A stretch of 64,000 nt of DNA, from positions 1-64,000 of the forward strand of contig NZ_WXEW01000002.1 of NCBI RefSeq assembly GCF_009901565.1, in the 5' to 3' direction. The DNA is from Herbidospora solisilvae. Lineage in GTDB: Bacteria > Actinomycetota > Actinomycetes > Streptosporangiales > Streptosporangiaceae. Numbering within the stretch: position 1 is the first letter of the stretch; every line of letters starts with the position of its first letter. Under the pieces are notes generated by a model. That model saw only the letters and a program-made list of their open reading frames with translations. It had not been told where the DNA came from and did no database searches. The translations under genes and the position numbers were made by a program. Below, piece by piece: positions 26,946-36,099 of the stretch.

Positions 26946-27110
26946 ATGGGACGCATGGATCTTCTCGTCACGCTGAGCTTCATCGTGGCCGTCGTCGCGG
27001 GCGCCGACCGGCTGCTGCTCGCCCTGGAGCGGTATGGGCTGGTTCGCTGGCGGCTCTCCGCACCCCGTCCGGCCGAGCGCGGCGCCCGCCTCGACCACCT
27101 GCTCCGGTGA
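26946..27110 (+). CDS. Small single-span membrane protein upstream of DoxX
   Basis: A 54-residue frame, MGRMDLLVTLSFIVAVVAGADR followed by a basic tail ending RLDHLLR. There is one hydrophobic helix. Its TGA overlaps the GTG of the DoxX gene (GTGA), which suggests translational coupling. A second ATG at 26955 is possible. No family recognised. Confidence 0.45.
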   Translation: MGRMDLLVTLSFIVAVVAGADRLLLALERYGLVRWRLSAPRPAERGARLDHLLR

Positions 27111-27490
27111 GGCCCGCCCTGTACGACGCCGCCGCGCTGTTCGGCCGGGTCGCGCTGGGAGCCACGTTCATCCAGCACGGCTGGGCCAAGGCCCGCGGCG
27201 GCATCGACGCCACCACCCAGGCGATGACCCAGGCGGGCGTGCCCGCCCCGCGCGCGTCGGCCTGGTTCGCCACGGTCGCCGAGCTCGGCGGCGGGGTCAT
27301 GCTCGTGCTCGGGCTGCTGACCGCCGTCGCCGGGGCCATGTTGTTCGCGGTGATGTCGGGCGCGTTCCTGTTCGTGCACGTCAAGGACGGCTCGTTCGAG
27401 CTCGTCACGGCCCTGGGGGCGGTGGCGGTCATGCTCGCCGTGGCCGGTCCCGGCCGGATCTCGCTGGATCGGTACGTCTTCCGACGATGA
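27107..27490 (+). CDS. DoxX family membrane protein
   Basis: A 127-residue protein with four hydrophobic helices and the DoxX pattern: LFGRVALGATFIQHGWAKARGG, AELGGGVMLVLGLLT, FLFVHVKDGSFELVTALGAVA. DoxX proteins are small membrane proteins linked in some actinobacteria to redox stress. The specific role here is unknown. It is coupled to the small upstream ORF. Confidence 0.85.
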   Translation: MRPALYDAAALFGRVALGATFIQHGWAKARGGIDATTQAMTQAGVPAPRASAWFATVAELGGGVMLVLGLLTAVAGAMLFAVMSGAFLFVHVKDGSFELVTALGAVAVMLAVAGPGRISLDRYVFRR

Positions 27491-27542
27491 CCGGCGTGCC
27501 TCCGGGGAAATGTCGTGGCGCTCCACTATCGTGACCACACCT

Positions 27543-29711
27543 ATGGGTGGACGTCTGGGGCGGGTCGGCCCATACGCGCTCCTGGAGCGCCTGGGCCGTG
27601 GTGGCATGGGCGAGGTCTATCTCGCCGCCACCAAACGGGGCGAGCAGGTCGCCCTGAAGATGCTCCGCGAAGCCATCGAAGGCGACGCCGACGCCCGATT
27701 ACGGCTTGATCGCGAGGTCCGCGCGCTGCGGCGGGTGGAGAGTCCCTACGTGGCGCGGGTCCTCGACGCCGACCTCTCCGGTGACCGGCCCTATCTGGTC
27801 ATGGAGCACATCGCGGGCGACACCCTGCTCAACGCGGTGAAACGTGACGGGCCGCTGCCCGAGGTGGAGGTCATCCGCCTCGCGCGCGGCCTGGCCACCG
27901 CGCTGGCGATCATCCACGCCGCCGGGATCGTCCACCGCGACCTGAAACCGGCCAACGTGCTGATCGGCGATGAGGGCCCGGTGCTGATCGACTTCGGCAT
28001 CGCCCAGGTCCTCGACGCGACCCGGATGACCCAGACCGGGACCTTCCTCGGCACTCCCGGCTACGCCGCGCCCGAACTCTTCGCCGGGGAACAGGTCGGC
28101 GAACCGGCCGACCTCCACGCCTGGGCCGCCACGGTGGCCTTCGCCGCCACCGGCCGCCCCACCTTCGGCGGCGGCTCCGCCGAGTCCCAGATGTACGCCA
28201 TCCTCCACGGCAAGGCCGACCTCAAGGACGTGCCGCCCGCCCTGCTCCCGCAGATCAGGGCCGCCCTCAACCGCGACCCGGCCAAACGCCCGACGGCCGC
28301 GATCCTCGCCGACCGCATGACCCGGCTGGCCCGCGCGGCGGAGGAACACGACGCCCGCGAGAAGGAGGCCCAGACCGAGGGCGAGACGCCCCGGCGCGCC
28401 CGAGGCCGGGAAACCGCCGCCGTGGACGACTCCGGAGCCCGGGACACCGACGGCGGCCGCCGTCGCCGGGACGCGGCCGGTTCAGGCCCGGCCGAGGGCG
28501 GGCGTCGCGCTGGGGACTCCAGCGGCCCGAATCCGGCCGATGGGCGCCGCGGGCGCGAGGCGGCCGGTGCGGGGCCGGTCGACGGCGGTCGTCGAGCACG
28601 GGACATGGCCGGTCCCGGGTCCGTCGACGGTGGTCGCCGAGGCCGGGAAGCCGCCGGTGCGGGGTCGGTCGACGGTGGTCGTCGAGGCCGGGATGCGGCC
28701 GGTGCGGGGTCGGTCGATGGTGGTCGTCGGGCTCAGGAGGCCGCTGGTGCGGGTCCGGCTGAGGGTGGGCGTCGCACTTGGGATGCCGCCGATGGGGGTT
28801 CGGCCACGAGCGGTCGGAGCCGGGACGCGGCCGGTTCGGGCTCGGCCGACGGTGAGCCCCGCACCCGGGAGGCCGCAGGCACCGGTTCGGCTGATGGTGG
28901 CCGCCGGACCCGGGACTCCGCCGGCACCGGTTCCGCCGAGGGCGGTCGCCGCACCCGGGACGCGGCCGGTGCCGCTGAAGGGGGCCGCCGCGCCCGCGAC
29001 GCCGCCGGGACCGGTTCGGCTGATGGTGGCCGCCGGACCCGGGACCCCGGCTCCGCCGACCCGGCCGCGCCGTCGGGCGAGGCGCGGCGTACCAAGGACA
29101 AGGCCGCCAGGGAGGAGGCCGAGTCGCGGCTCGGGGCAGAGGCGGCGGTGCGGACGCGGACGCGGAGGCGGAGCGTCAAGCCGCCGCCCGAGGCGGTTCC
29201 CACGGGCGGGACCTCGTTGCTGATGCTGGCCGCCGTGGCGGTGCCGTGTGTGATCGCGTGTGTGGTCTACCCGGTCGCCACGTTCGCGGTGACCGGGGTG
29301 TTCGTCGTGCTGGCCCGCGCCCTCTGGGTGGGGCACTGGCTGACGCGGACGCGCCGGCCCGGACGGCTGAAGAAGGCCCTGCGGATCGGGTTGTTCCCGG
29401 TGTCGTTCTCCGGTGCGCTGATCGCCGGGGTCGCCTGGCCGGGGCTGCCCGCCGGGGCGCTGGCGTTCGGGGCGATGTGGGCGACCGCGGGCGGGCGGGT
29501 GGCCCCCGTCTGGTGGGAGCAGGCCGTGCCCGTCACGGTCGCGGGGCTCGTCTTCAGCGTGGTCTGCGGCGCGATCATCGGCCGCGAGGTCGAGAAGGTC
29601 GGCGCCGAGCTGCCGGAGCTGCGCAGGGAGGGGCTGCGCGCGCTGGCGGTGCTCGGCGGGTTCGTCGCGATCTGCGCCGCCGCCGTCAGGATCGTCGGCT
29701 CGCTCTTCTAG
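27543..29711 (+). CDS. Ser/Thr protein kinase with tandem-repeat linker and membrane C-terminus
   Basis: About 722 residues. A Hanks-type kinase domain occupies the first ~265: GRGGMGEVYLA, VALKML, catalytic HRDLKPANVLI, DFGIA and GTPGYAAPE, so it should be active. A charged linker of roughly 14 copies of a 15-residue unit (RDAAGTGSADGGRRT-like) follows, then four hydrophobic segments near the C-terminus. The linker is probably disordered, and the order kinase-linker-membrane matches actinobacterial receptor kinases but lacks a PASTA domain. The start is uncertain: ATG 27543 is closest to the kinase fold; GTG 27531 and ATG 27510 are alternatives. Confidence 0.85.
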   Translation: MGGRLGRVGPYALLERLGRGGMGEVYLAATKRGEQVALKMLREAIEGDADARLRLDREVRALRRVESPYVARVLDADLSGDRPYLVMEHIAGDTLLNAVKRDGPLPEVEVIRLARGLATALAIIHAAGIVHRDLKPANVLIGDEGPVLIDFGIAQVLDATRMTQTGTFLGTPGYAAPELFAGEQVGEPADLHAWAATVAFAATGRPTFGGGSAESQMYAILHGKADLKDVPPALLPQIRAALNRDPAKRPTAAILADRMTRLARAAEEHDAREKEAQTEGETPRRARGRETAAVDDSGARDTDGGRRRRDAAGSGPAEGGRRAGDSSGPNPADGRRGREAAGAGPVDGGRRARDMAGPGSVDGGRRGREAAGAGSVDGGRRGRDAAGAGSVDGGRRAQEAAGAGPAEGGRRTWDAADGGSATSGRSRDAAGSGSADGEPRTREAAGTGSADGGRRTRDSAGTGSAEGGRRTRDAAGAAEGGRRARDAAGTGSADGGRRTRDPGSADPAAPSGEARRTKDKAAREEAESRLGAEAAVRTRTRRRSVKPPPEAVPTGGTSLLMLAAVAVPCVIACVVYPVATFAVTGVFVVLARALWVGHWLTRTRRPGRLKKALRIGLFPVSFSGALIAGVAWPGLPAGALAFGAMWATAGGRVAPVWWEQAVPVTVAGLVFSVVCGAIIGREVEKVGAELPELRREGLRALAVLGGFVAICAAAVRIVGSLF
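28440..29060 (+). repeat. 45-bp tandem repeat array in the kinase gene
   Basis: About 14 imperfect copies of a 45-bp unit encode 15 residues each: Arg-Asp/Glu-x-Ala-Gly-x-Gly-Ser-x-Asp/Glu-Gly-Gly-Arg-Arg-x. Copies vary at fixed positions, and two are shortened, including AGAAEGGRR. The variation shows the array is old enough to have diverged but in frame throughout. Confidence 0.8.
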
Positions 29712-30718
29712 TTCTCCCGGCGGGAGAAGCGGTTGAAGATGCGCTCCCCGGCGTTGACCGCGCCCTCGGCGACGTCGCGGAGCACGCCGATGAACGGGTC
29801 CTGCGACTGCGACCACGACTCACGGTAGGACGCCGCGGCGGCCTTGACCTCGTCGGAGATCTTGGCGTTGTGGTCGTCGGTGCGGCGGGGGTAGTCGCCG
29901 GTGAGGATGCGGTCGTAGTCGCCGCTACGGCGCCAGCGGTCGAGCTCGGCGACCCGGGTGACCGCGAACGGGTGGGTGGTGCCCAGCAGGTTGAGCACCT
30001 TGAGCAGGCCGTCGCGGACGTCGCCGGCGGTGTCGTACTCGCGGGCCTGGTCGAGGAAGGCCTCGATGTTCATCTCGTGGAGGCGGGAGCCGCCGGCCAG
30101 CTTCATCAGGGCGCGCAGCGCGGCCTCGGGGTCCTGGCCCGCGAGCAGGCCGCCGCGGTCGGCGGACATCTCGGCCTTGCGGGCCCACTCTTCGAGGGCG
30201 GCGACGATCACGCGCAGGCCGATGTAGCCGAGGGGGATCCAGGCGACCCGGGTGGCCAGCCGGGTGAGGATCTGCAGCATCGTGCCGTAGACCGCGTGCC
30301 CCGACAGGATGTGGGCCGTCTCGTGACCGATGACGAACCGCAGCTCCTCCTCGTCGAGCAGGTCGAGACAGCCGGTCGAGACGACGATGAAGGGCTCGTC
30401 GAAGCCGATCGCCATCGCGTAGACCTTGGGATCCTGCTGGACGTAGACCTCGGGGATCCGGGCCAGGTCGAGGATGTAGGCGCTGTCGCGGCCCATGTCG
30501 TACAGGCCCCGGAACTGGGTCTCCGACGTGCGGACGGCCGAGGCGAGGAACATCAGGCGCAGCCGCCGCTCGGAGAAGAGCCCGGAGGTGCGCTTGAGCA
30601 CCGAGTCGAACCCGGTCAGCGAGCGCATCGCCACCAGGGCGGACCGGTCCGCGGGGTGCTCGTAGGCGCGGGAGCTGATGCCGGGCAGCGGCGTGCGGGT
30701 GCGATCGGGAGTGGTCAT
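29708..30718 (-). CDS. M48 family zinc metalloprotease
   Basis: A 336-residue protease with the zinc motif HETAH (about residues 132-136), preceded by FVIGHE and followed by a helix and an [17 protein letters not shown] block that supplies the third ligand. It has 1-2 hydrophobic stretches but no signal peptide. It converges with the kinase gene (4-bp overlap). ATG 30718 is chosen because TAGCAT ends 7 nt upstream (leaderless); the ATG at 30727 lies inside that box. Divergent from nadD. Confidence 0.88.
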   Translation of the reverse strand: MTTPDRTRTPLPGISSRAYEHPADRSALVAMRSLTGFDSVLKRTSGLFSERRLRLMFLASAVRTSETQFRGLYDMGRDSAYILDLARIPEVYVQQDPKVYAMAIGFDEPFIVVSTGCLDLLDEEELRFVIGHETAHILSGHAVYGTMLQILTRLATRVAWIPLGYIGLRVIVAALEEWARKAEMSADRGGLLAGQDPEAALRALMKLAGGSRLHEMNIEAFLDQAREYDTAGDVRDGLLKVLNLLGTTHPFAVTRVAELDRWRRSGDYDRILTGDYPRRTDDHNAKISDEVKAAAASYRESWSQSQDPFIGVLRDVAEGAVNAGERIFNRFSRREN

Positions 30719-30792
30719 GCTCGGCATGCTACGTCGGTGCTCCGGCCGCCGCGCATGAACCCGGTGAGAGGCCGGACGTTATCGTCCGTGCT

Positions 30793-31392
30793 ATGAGAAA
30801 CGGGGCCGTCACCAGGCGGCTTGGCATCATGGGCGGCACCTTCGACCCCATCCACCACGGCCACCTGGTGGCCGCGAGCGAGGTCGCCCACCACTTCGAC
30901 CTCGACGAGGTCGTCTTCGTCCCGACGGGCCAGCCGTGGCAGAAGGCCGACCGCACGGTCTCGGCCGCCGAGGACCGCTACCTGATGACGGTGATCGCGA
31001 CCGCGTCGAACCCGCGCTTCTCGGTCAGCCGGGTCGACGTCGACCGGCCGGGGCCGACGTACACGATCGACACGCTGCGTGACATCGCGGCGGCGTACGG
31101 GCCGGAGACCGAGCTCTACTTCATCACCGGCGCCGACGCGCTGGCCCAGATACTCGGCTGGCGCGACGCCGAGGAGCTGTTCACGATCGCCCACTTCGTC
31201 GGCTGCACCCGGCCTGGCCACACCCTGCACGACCCGGGGCTGCCGACGGGCAAGGTCAGCCTGATCGAGGTGCCGGCCCTGTCGATCTCGTCGTCGGAGT
31301 GCCGGGAGCGCGTGGCCGCCGGGCAGCCCATCTGGTACCTGGTCCCCGACGGCATCGTCCAGTACATCGGCAAGCGGGGTCTTTACCGATAG
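30793..31392 (+). CDS. nadD: Nicotinate-nucleotide adenylyltransferase
   Basis: Makes NaAD from NaMN and ATP in NAD synthesis. The 199 residues have the nucleotidyltransferase motif [25 protein letters not shown], and [11 protein letters not shown] near the C-terminus. TATCGT ends 7 nt before ATG 30793, so the mRNA is probably leaderless. rsfS and a histidine phosphatase follow, the standard order after proA; here proA and nadD are separated by about 6.4 kb of accessory genes. Confidence 0.95.
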   Translation: MRNGAVTRRLGIMGGTFDPIHHGHLVAASEVAHHFDLDEVVFVPTGQPWQKADRTVSAAEDRYLMTVIATASNPRFSVSRVDVDRPGPTYTIDTLRDIAAAYGPETELYFITGADALAQILGWRDAEELFTIAHFVGCTRPGHTLHDPGLPTGKVSLIEVPALSISSSECRERVAAGQPIWYLVPDGIVQYIGKRGLYR

Positions 31393-31472
31393 GGCGGCAA
31401 TAGGCTTGAAGAGCCCCCCGACGGGTGGGCACTCTGGGATCACATCCCCGTCATGGAGGAACAGACCACATC

Positions 31473-31874
31473 GTGACCGCATCTGAACGATCGATCCAGC
31501 TCGTTTCGGTCGCCGCCGAGGCCGCGGCCGACAAGCTCGCCGACGACATCGTCGCCTACGACGTGAGCGACCGGCTGGTGATCACCGACGCATTCGTCGT
31601 CTGCTCCGCCTCCAACGACCGCCAGGTCCGCGCCATCGTCGACGAGATCGAGGAGCGCCTGCGCGTCGACGCCGAGGCCAAGCCCGTCCGCCGTGAGGGC
31701 GAGCGGGAGGGCCGCTGGGTGCTGCTCGACTACATCGACATCGTGGTCCACGTGCAGCACGAGGAGGAGCGCCACTTCTACGGTCTGGAGCGCCTCTGGA
31801 AGGACTGCCCGGCCATCGCGCTGCCAGAGAGCGTCGCGCAGGCCGCCGCCCAGCGGGCGCGGGGTGAGGGGTGA
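31473..31874 (+). CDS. rsfS: Ribosomal silencing factor RsfS
   Basis: A 133-residue protein that binds L14 and blocks subunit joining in starvation. Conserved blocks include LADDIVAYDVSDRLVITDAFVV, DRQVRAIVDEIE and the C-terminal WVLLDYIDIVVHVQHEEERHFYGLERLW. GTG 31473 follows GGAGGA by about 12 nt. Its TGA overlaps the GTG of the phosphatase gene. Confidence 0.94.
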   Translation: MTASERSIQLVSVAAEAAADKLADDIVAYDVSDRLVITDAFVVCSASNDRQVRAIVDEIEERLRVDAEAKPVRREGEREGRWVLLDYIDIVVHVQHEEERHFYGLERLWKDCPAIALPESVAQAAAQRARGEG

Positions 31875-32512
31875 GCCGGCGGATCGTCTGCCTCCGGCAC
31901 GGCCAGACCCGCTGGAACGTCGAACACCGCTTCCAGGGGCACACCGACATCCCGCTCGACGAGACCGGGGTCGCCCAGGCGGCCCGGTCGGCCTCCCTGC
32001 TGGCCGCGCTCAGGCCCACGAAGATCGTGTCGAGCGATTTGAGCCGCGCCCACGACACCGCTCTGGCGCTCGGCCGGGTGACCGGCCTGCCGGTCACCGT
32101 CGACAAGGAGCTGCGCGAACGCGGCGGAGGCGAGTGGGAGGGCCTGACGGGCGACGTCCTGGCGGCCCGCTGGCCGGCCGAATACGCCGTCTTCGAGCCT
32201 CCGGGCGGCGAGACCGAGGTCGAGGTCGCCGCCCGGGTGTCGGCGGCGATCCTCCGCTGGTCCGAGGAGATCGACGACGACGGGCTGCTCGTGGTCGTCT
32301 CCCACGGCGCCGCGCTGCGCCTGGGCATGCTCGCCGTGCTGGGGCTCCCGCGGGAGTTGTGGCACACGCTCGGCGGGCTCGGCAACTGCTCGTGGTCGCT
32401 GCTCAAGCAGGGCCGCAAGGGCTGGCGGCTCGGCGAGCACAACGCCGGCACCCTCCCCGAACCCGTGATCAGCGACGACAAACCGGAGTTCCAGGACGAC
32501 GGCACGCGATAG
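31871..32512 (+). CDS. Histidine phosphatase / phosphoglycerate mutase-like protein
   Basis: A 213-residue protein of the histidine phosphatase superfamily. The catalytic motif LRHGQTRWN (His about 10) and the second His in VSHGAALRL are intact, with RERGGGEWEG between. In actinobacteria the gene after rsfS is often a glucosyl-3-phosphoglycerate phosphatase-type enzyme. The exact substrate is not shown. Translation is coupled to rsfS by a GTGA overlap. Confidence 0.9.
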   Translation: MSRRIVCLRHGQTRWNVEHRFQGHTDIPLDETGVAQAARSASLLAALRPTKIVSSDLSRAHDTALALGRVTGLPVTVDKELRERGGGEWEGLTGDVLAARWPAEYAVFEPPGGETEVEVAARVSAAILRWSEEIDDDGLLVVVSHGAALRLGMLAVLGLPRELWHTLGGLGNCSWSLLKQGRKGWRLGEHNAGTLPEPVISDDKPEFQDDGTR

Positions 32513-32540
32513 TGGCCTCCCGGGAAACGGGCTGAGCCTG

Positions 32541-32555
32541 TAGTCCTTGGGACTA
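32541..32555 (+). promoter_or_regulatory. Inverted repeat at the start of the ABC exporter operon
   Basis: TAGTCC-ttg-GGACTA is a perfect dyad that ends on the A of the ATG at 32555. Its position suits an operator or a start-site hairpin. No regulator gene is adjacent. Confidence 0.35.
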
Positions 32556-34279
32556 TGCACTTGTTGTCCCTCTGGCGACTCAAGTCCTACCTCCGGCCCT
32601 TCGCAACCGTCGTCATCGTCAGCTGGATCGCCGCCGTCGCCGGCATCGCCGCCGGGCTCGCGATCCCCATGGTCGGCAAGGAGATCATCGACGGGCCCAT
32701 CGCCCGCGGTGACCTCGCCGCTCTGATCCCCCTCGGCCTGCTCGCCCTCGCGCTGGGCGTGGTCGAGGCGGTCATGATCTGGTTGCGCCGCTGGACGCAG
32801 GGCGTCGCGGTGTTCGGCGTGGAGACCGCCCTCCGCGACGACCTCTACGCCCACCTCCAGCGGCTGCCCATGAGCTTCCACGACGAGTGGCAGTCGGGAC
32901 AGCTCCTCTCCCGGGCCACCACCGATCTGGGCACCATCCGCCGTTTCTTCGGGTTCGGCGCGCTGTTCCTCGTCATGAACGTCATCCAGCTCGTCGTGGT
33001 GACGGTCCTCCTGCTCAACCTCTACTGGCCGCTCGGCCTGCTGGTCGCCTTCGCGGCGGTGCCGATCATCGTGGTGTCCAACCGGTTCGAGCGGCGCTAC
33101 CGGACGATCTCCCGCACGCTCCAGGACCGCCAGGGCGACCTCGCCACCCACGTCGAGGAGTCGGCGCTCGGGATCCGCACCATCAAGGCGTTCGGCCGCG
33201 GGGCCCACGTCTTCTCCCGGTACGACGACCTCGCGGTGACCGTCAAGGAGACCGCGCTGGGCAAGGTGCGGCTCTCGTCCCGGTTCTTCACCTTCCTGGA
33301 GATCGTGCCCAGTGTCACCCTGGCGCTGGTGCTGCTGCTCGGGGCGACCGCCGTCGGCGGGGGAGCGCTGACGCTGGGCGCCCTGGTGGCGTTCACCTCG
33401 TTCGTGCTGCAACTGGTCTGGCCGGTGTCCTCGCTCGGGTTCATCCTGGCCATGGGCCAAGAGGCGATGACCGCCGCCGACCGGGTGCTGGAGGTGCTCG
33501 ACACCGAGCCGGCCATCGTCGGCGGGGCGCTCGTGCTCGACCGGCCGCGCGGGCACCTGCGGTTCGAAGGCGCCGGCTTCCGCTTCCCCGGGGCCGACCG
33601 GCCCGTGCTCGACGACGTCTGGCTGGAGGTCCGGCCCGGCGAGACGCTCGCCGTGGTCGGGGCGACCGGCTCGGGCAAGACCACGCTGACCGCGCTGGTG
33701 CCCCGGCTCTTGGACGTCACCTCGGGCCGGGTGACCGTCGACGGTCACGACGTCCGCGACCTGACCCTGCCGTGCCTGCGGTCGATCGTGGCGACGGCGT
33801 TCGAGGAGGCGACGCTCTTCTCCATGAGCGTGCGCGAGAACGTGACGCTCGGTCACCGCGACGCCACCGACGCCGAGGTGCGGGCCGCGCTGGAGGTGGC
33901 GCAGGCGACCTTCGCCTACGACCTGCCGTGGGGGCTCGACACCCGGATCGGCGAGCAGGGCATGTCGCTCTCGGGCGGGCAGCGGCAGCGGCTCGCGCTG
34001 GCCCGCGCGGTGCTGGGGCGGCCCCGGGTCCTGGTGCTCGACGACACCCTGTCGGCGCTCGACGTCGAGACCGAGGCGCTGGTCGAGGACGCGCTGCGCC
34101 ACGTGCTGGCCGACGCGACCGGGATCGTGGTCGCCCACCGGGCCTCCACGGTGCTGCTCGCCGACCGGGTCGCCCTCCTCGACGGCGGGACGATCAGCCA
34201 CGTCGGCACTCACCGGGAGTTACTGGCCCGGGTGCCGGGGTACCGGGCGCTCCTGGCGGCGGAGGAGGTGCTGAGTTGA
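32555..34279 (+). CDS. ABC exporter subunit A (degenerate ATP site)
   Basis: A 574-residue half-transporter: six-helix membrane domain (about 1-310) and ATPase domain (about 335-574). Walker A GATGSGKTT is near 369 and signature LSGGQRQ near 471. Walker B is LVLDDTLSALD, with Asp where the catalytic Glu normally sits. This degenerate site is typical of one subunit of heterodimeric type IV exporters such as TM287/288. The next gene supplies the canonical subunit. The substrate is unknown; lipid or drug export is typical of the family. Confidence 0.93.
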   Translation: MHLLSLWRLKSYLRPFATVVIVSWIAAVAGIAAGLAIPMVGKEIIDGPIARGDLAALIPLGLLALALGVVEAVMIWLRRWTQGVAVFGVETALRDDLYAHLQRLPMSFHDEWQSGQLLSRATTDLGTIRRFFGFGALFLVMNVIQLVVVTVLLLNLYWPLGLLVAFAAVPIIVVSNRFERRYRTISRTLQDRQGDLATHVEESALGIRTIKAFGRGAHVFSRYDDLAVTVKETALGKVRLSSRFFTFLEIVPSVTLALVLLLGATAVGGGALTLGALVAFTSFVLQLVWPVSSLGFILAMGQEAMTAADRVLEVLDTEPAIVGGALVLDRPRGHLRFEGAGFRFPGADRPVLDDVWLEVRPGETLAVVGATGSGKTTLTALVPRLLDVTSGRVTVDGHDVRDLTLPCLRSIVATAFEEATLFSMSVRENVTLGHRDATDAEVRAALEVAQATFAYDLPWGLDTRIGEQGMSLSGGQRQRLALARAVLGRPRVLVLDDTLSALDVETEALVEDALRHVLADATGIVVAHRASTVLLADRVALLDGGTISHVGTHRELLARVPGYRALLAAEEVLS

Positions 34280-36060
34280 CCGACTGGCGCGGCGTCGCGG
34301 CGGAGAACCGCGACGACCTCGACGAGGCGGCCGACGTCCTGCTCCGGGCCCGGTCGCGGCGGCTGCTCGGCGATCTGCTGCGCCCGCACCGCCGGGCGAT
34401 CGGGCTGCTCGTCGTGCTGATCGTGGTGGCGAACGCGGCGGGGTTGTCGATCCCCTACCTGGTGAAGGTCGGCATCGACGTCGGCATCCCACAGGGCCCC
34501 CGCACCCTGCTGCTGATCGTGGCGGCCATCCTCGGCTGCGCGCTCACCCAGGCGCTGACCCGGCAGGCGTTCCTCCGGTTCTCCGGGCAGATCGGGCAGG
34601 AGACGCTGCTGGAGCTGCGGCGGCGGGTGTTCGCGCAGTTCCAGCGGTTGTCCCCGGCCTTCCACGAGAAGTACACCTCCGGGCGGGTCATCTCGCGGCT
34701 GACCTCCGACGTGGAGGCCATCGCCGAACTGGTCGCGGGCGGCTTCGACGGGCTGATCACGGCCGTGCTGACGCTGTTCGGCACGGCCGTGATGCTGCTG
34801 GTCCTCGACGTGCGGCTCGGACTGGTCGCGCTGGCGCCGTTCCCGGTGCTGTTCCTGATGGCCCGCTGGTTCCGGCGGGCCTCCCTGGTCACCTACCGGC
34901 GCAGCCGCGAGGCGGTCGCCGGGGTGATCGTCCACTTCGTGGAGTCGATGACCGGCATCCGGGCGGCCCAGACCTTCCGCCGCGAAGACCGGAACCAGGA
35001 GATCTTCGAGGAGCTCGACGAGCGCTACCGGGCCGCCAACCTGGCCGGCATGCGGCTGATCGCGCTGTTCCAGCCGGGCGTGAAGCTGCTCGGCAACGTG
35101 ACGATCGCGGCGGTGCTGGTCTACGGCGGCTGGCTGGCCGTGCACGGCGAGGTCACCGTCGGGGTGCTGGCCGCGTTCCTGCTGTACCTGCGCCAGTTCT
35201 ACGAGCCGATGCAGGAGATCTCGCAGTTCTACAACACCCTCCAGTCGGCGGGGGCGGCGCTGGAGAAGTTGTCGGGCGTGCTGGAGGAGCGTCCCGGCGT
35301 GCCCGAACCCCTGGTGCCGGTGCCGCTGCCGGCTCCCCGAGGCGAGGTCAGGTTCCGGGAGGTGCGTTTCCACTACCACCCCGACGTCCCGGTGCTGCAC
35401 CGGCTCGACCTCCTCATCCCCGCCGGTCAGACGGTCGCGGTCGTGGGGGCGACTGGGGCCGGGAAGACGACGCTGGCCAAGCTGATCGCCCGGTTCTACG
35501 ACCCCGTCACCGGCGCGATCACCCTCGACGGCGTCGACCTGCGCGATCTCTCCGAGGAGGAGCTGCGCCGGGCGGTCGTCATGGTCACCCAGGAGAACTA
35601 CCTGTTCGGCGGCAGCGTGGCCGACAACATCCGCTTCGGGCGGCCGTCGGCGTCCGAGGCCGAGGTGGAGGCGGCCGCGGCGGCGGTCGGCGTGCGGAGG
35701 TTCGTCTCCTCGCTCGACGGGGAAGCCGGGAAACGGGGCGCCCGCATGTCGGCCGGGCAGCGGCAGCTCGTCGCGTTCGCGCGGGTGTTCCTGGCCGACC
35801 CGGTCGTGCTCATCCTCGACGAGGCCACCTCCAGCCTCGACGTTCCCAGCGAACGGCTCGTCCAGCGCGCTCTGCGGACCGTGCTGACGGGCCGGACCGC
35901 CCTGATCATCGCCCACCGGCTGTCGACCGTGGAGATCGCCGACCGCGTTCTCGTGATCGACGGCGGCCGGGTGGTCGAGGACGGCCCGCCCGGCGACCTG
36001 ATCGCCGCCGCGGGACGGTTCGCGGGCCTGCATCGCGCCTGGCTCGACAGCTTGACCTAG
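34276..36060 (+). CDS. ABC exporter subunit B
   Basis: A 594-residue half-transporter with six membrane helices and an ATPase domain: Walker A GATGAGKTT near 391, signature variant MSAGQRQ, and Walker B VLILDEATSSLD with the catalytic Glu. Start TTG 34276 overlaps the TGA of subunit A (TTGA), so the two are translationally coupled and probably heterodimerise. The frame is open far upstream but there it lies antisense-like inside subunit A. Confidence 0.93.
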   Translation: MTDWRGVAAENRDDLDEAADVLLRARSRRLLGDLLRPHRRAIGLLVVLIVVANAAGLSIPYLVKVGIDVGIPQGPRTLLLIVAAILGCALTQALTRQAFLRFSGQIGQETLLELRRRVFAQFQRLSPAFHEKYTSGRVISRLTSDVEAIAELVAGGFDGLITAVLTLFGTAVMLLVLDVRLGLVALAPFPVLFLMARWFRRASLVTYRRSREAVAGVIVHFVESMTGIRAAQTFRREDRNQEIFEELDERYRAANLAGMRLIALFQPGVKLLGNVTIAAVLVYGGWLAVHGEVTVGVLAAFLLYLRQFYEPMQEISQFYNTLQSAGAALEKLSGVLEERPGVPEPLVPVPLPAPRGEVRFREVRFHYHPDVPVLHRLDLLIPAGQTVAVVGATGAGKTTLAKLIARFYDPVTGAITLDGVDLRDLSEEELRRAVVMVTQENYLFGGSVADNIRFGRPSASEAEVEAAAAAVGVRRFVSSLDGEAGKRGARMSAGQRQLVAFARVFLADPVVLILDEATSSLDVPSERLVQRALRTVLTGRTALIIAHRLSTVEIADRVLVIDGGRVVEDGPPGDLIAAAGRFAGLHRAWLDSLT

Positions 36061-36099
36061 TTCGTACTCATTCACCGGATGATGGGTAGATCACGTCTT

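Noticed and set aside
32887-34275. Upstream open extension of ABC subunit B
   Set aside because: It lies in another frame inside subunit A, and the TTGA overlap at 34276 gives a natural start.
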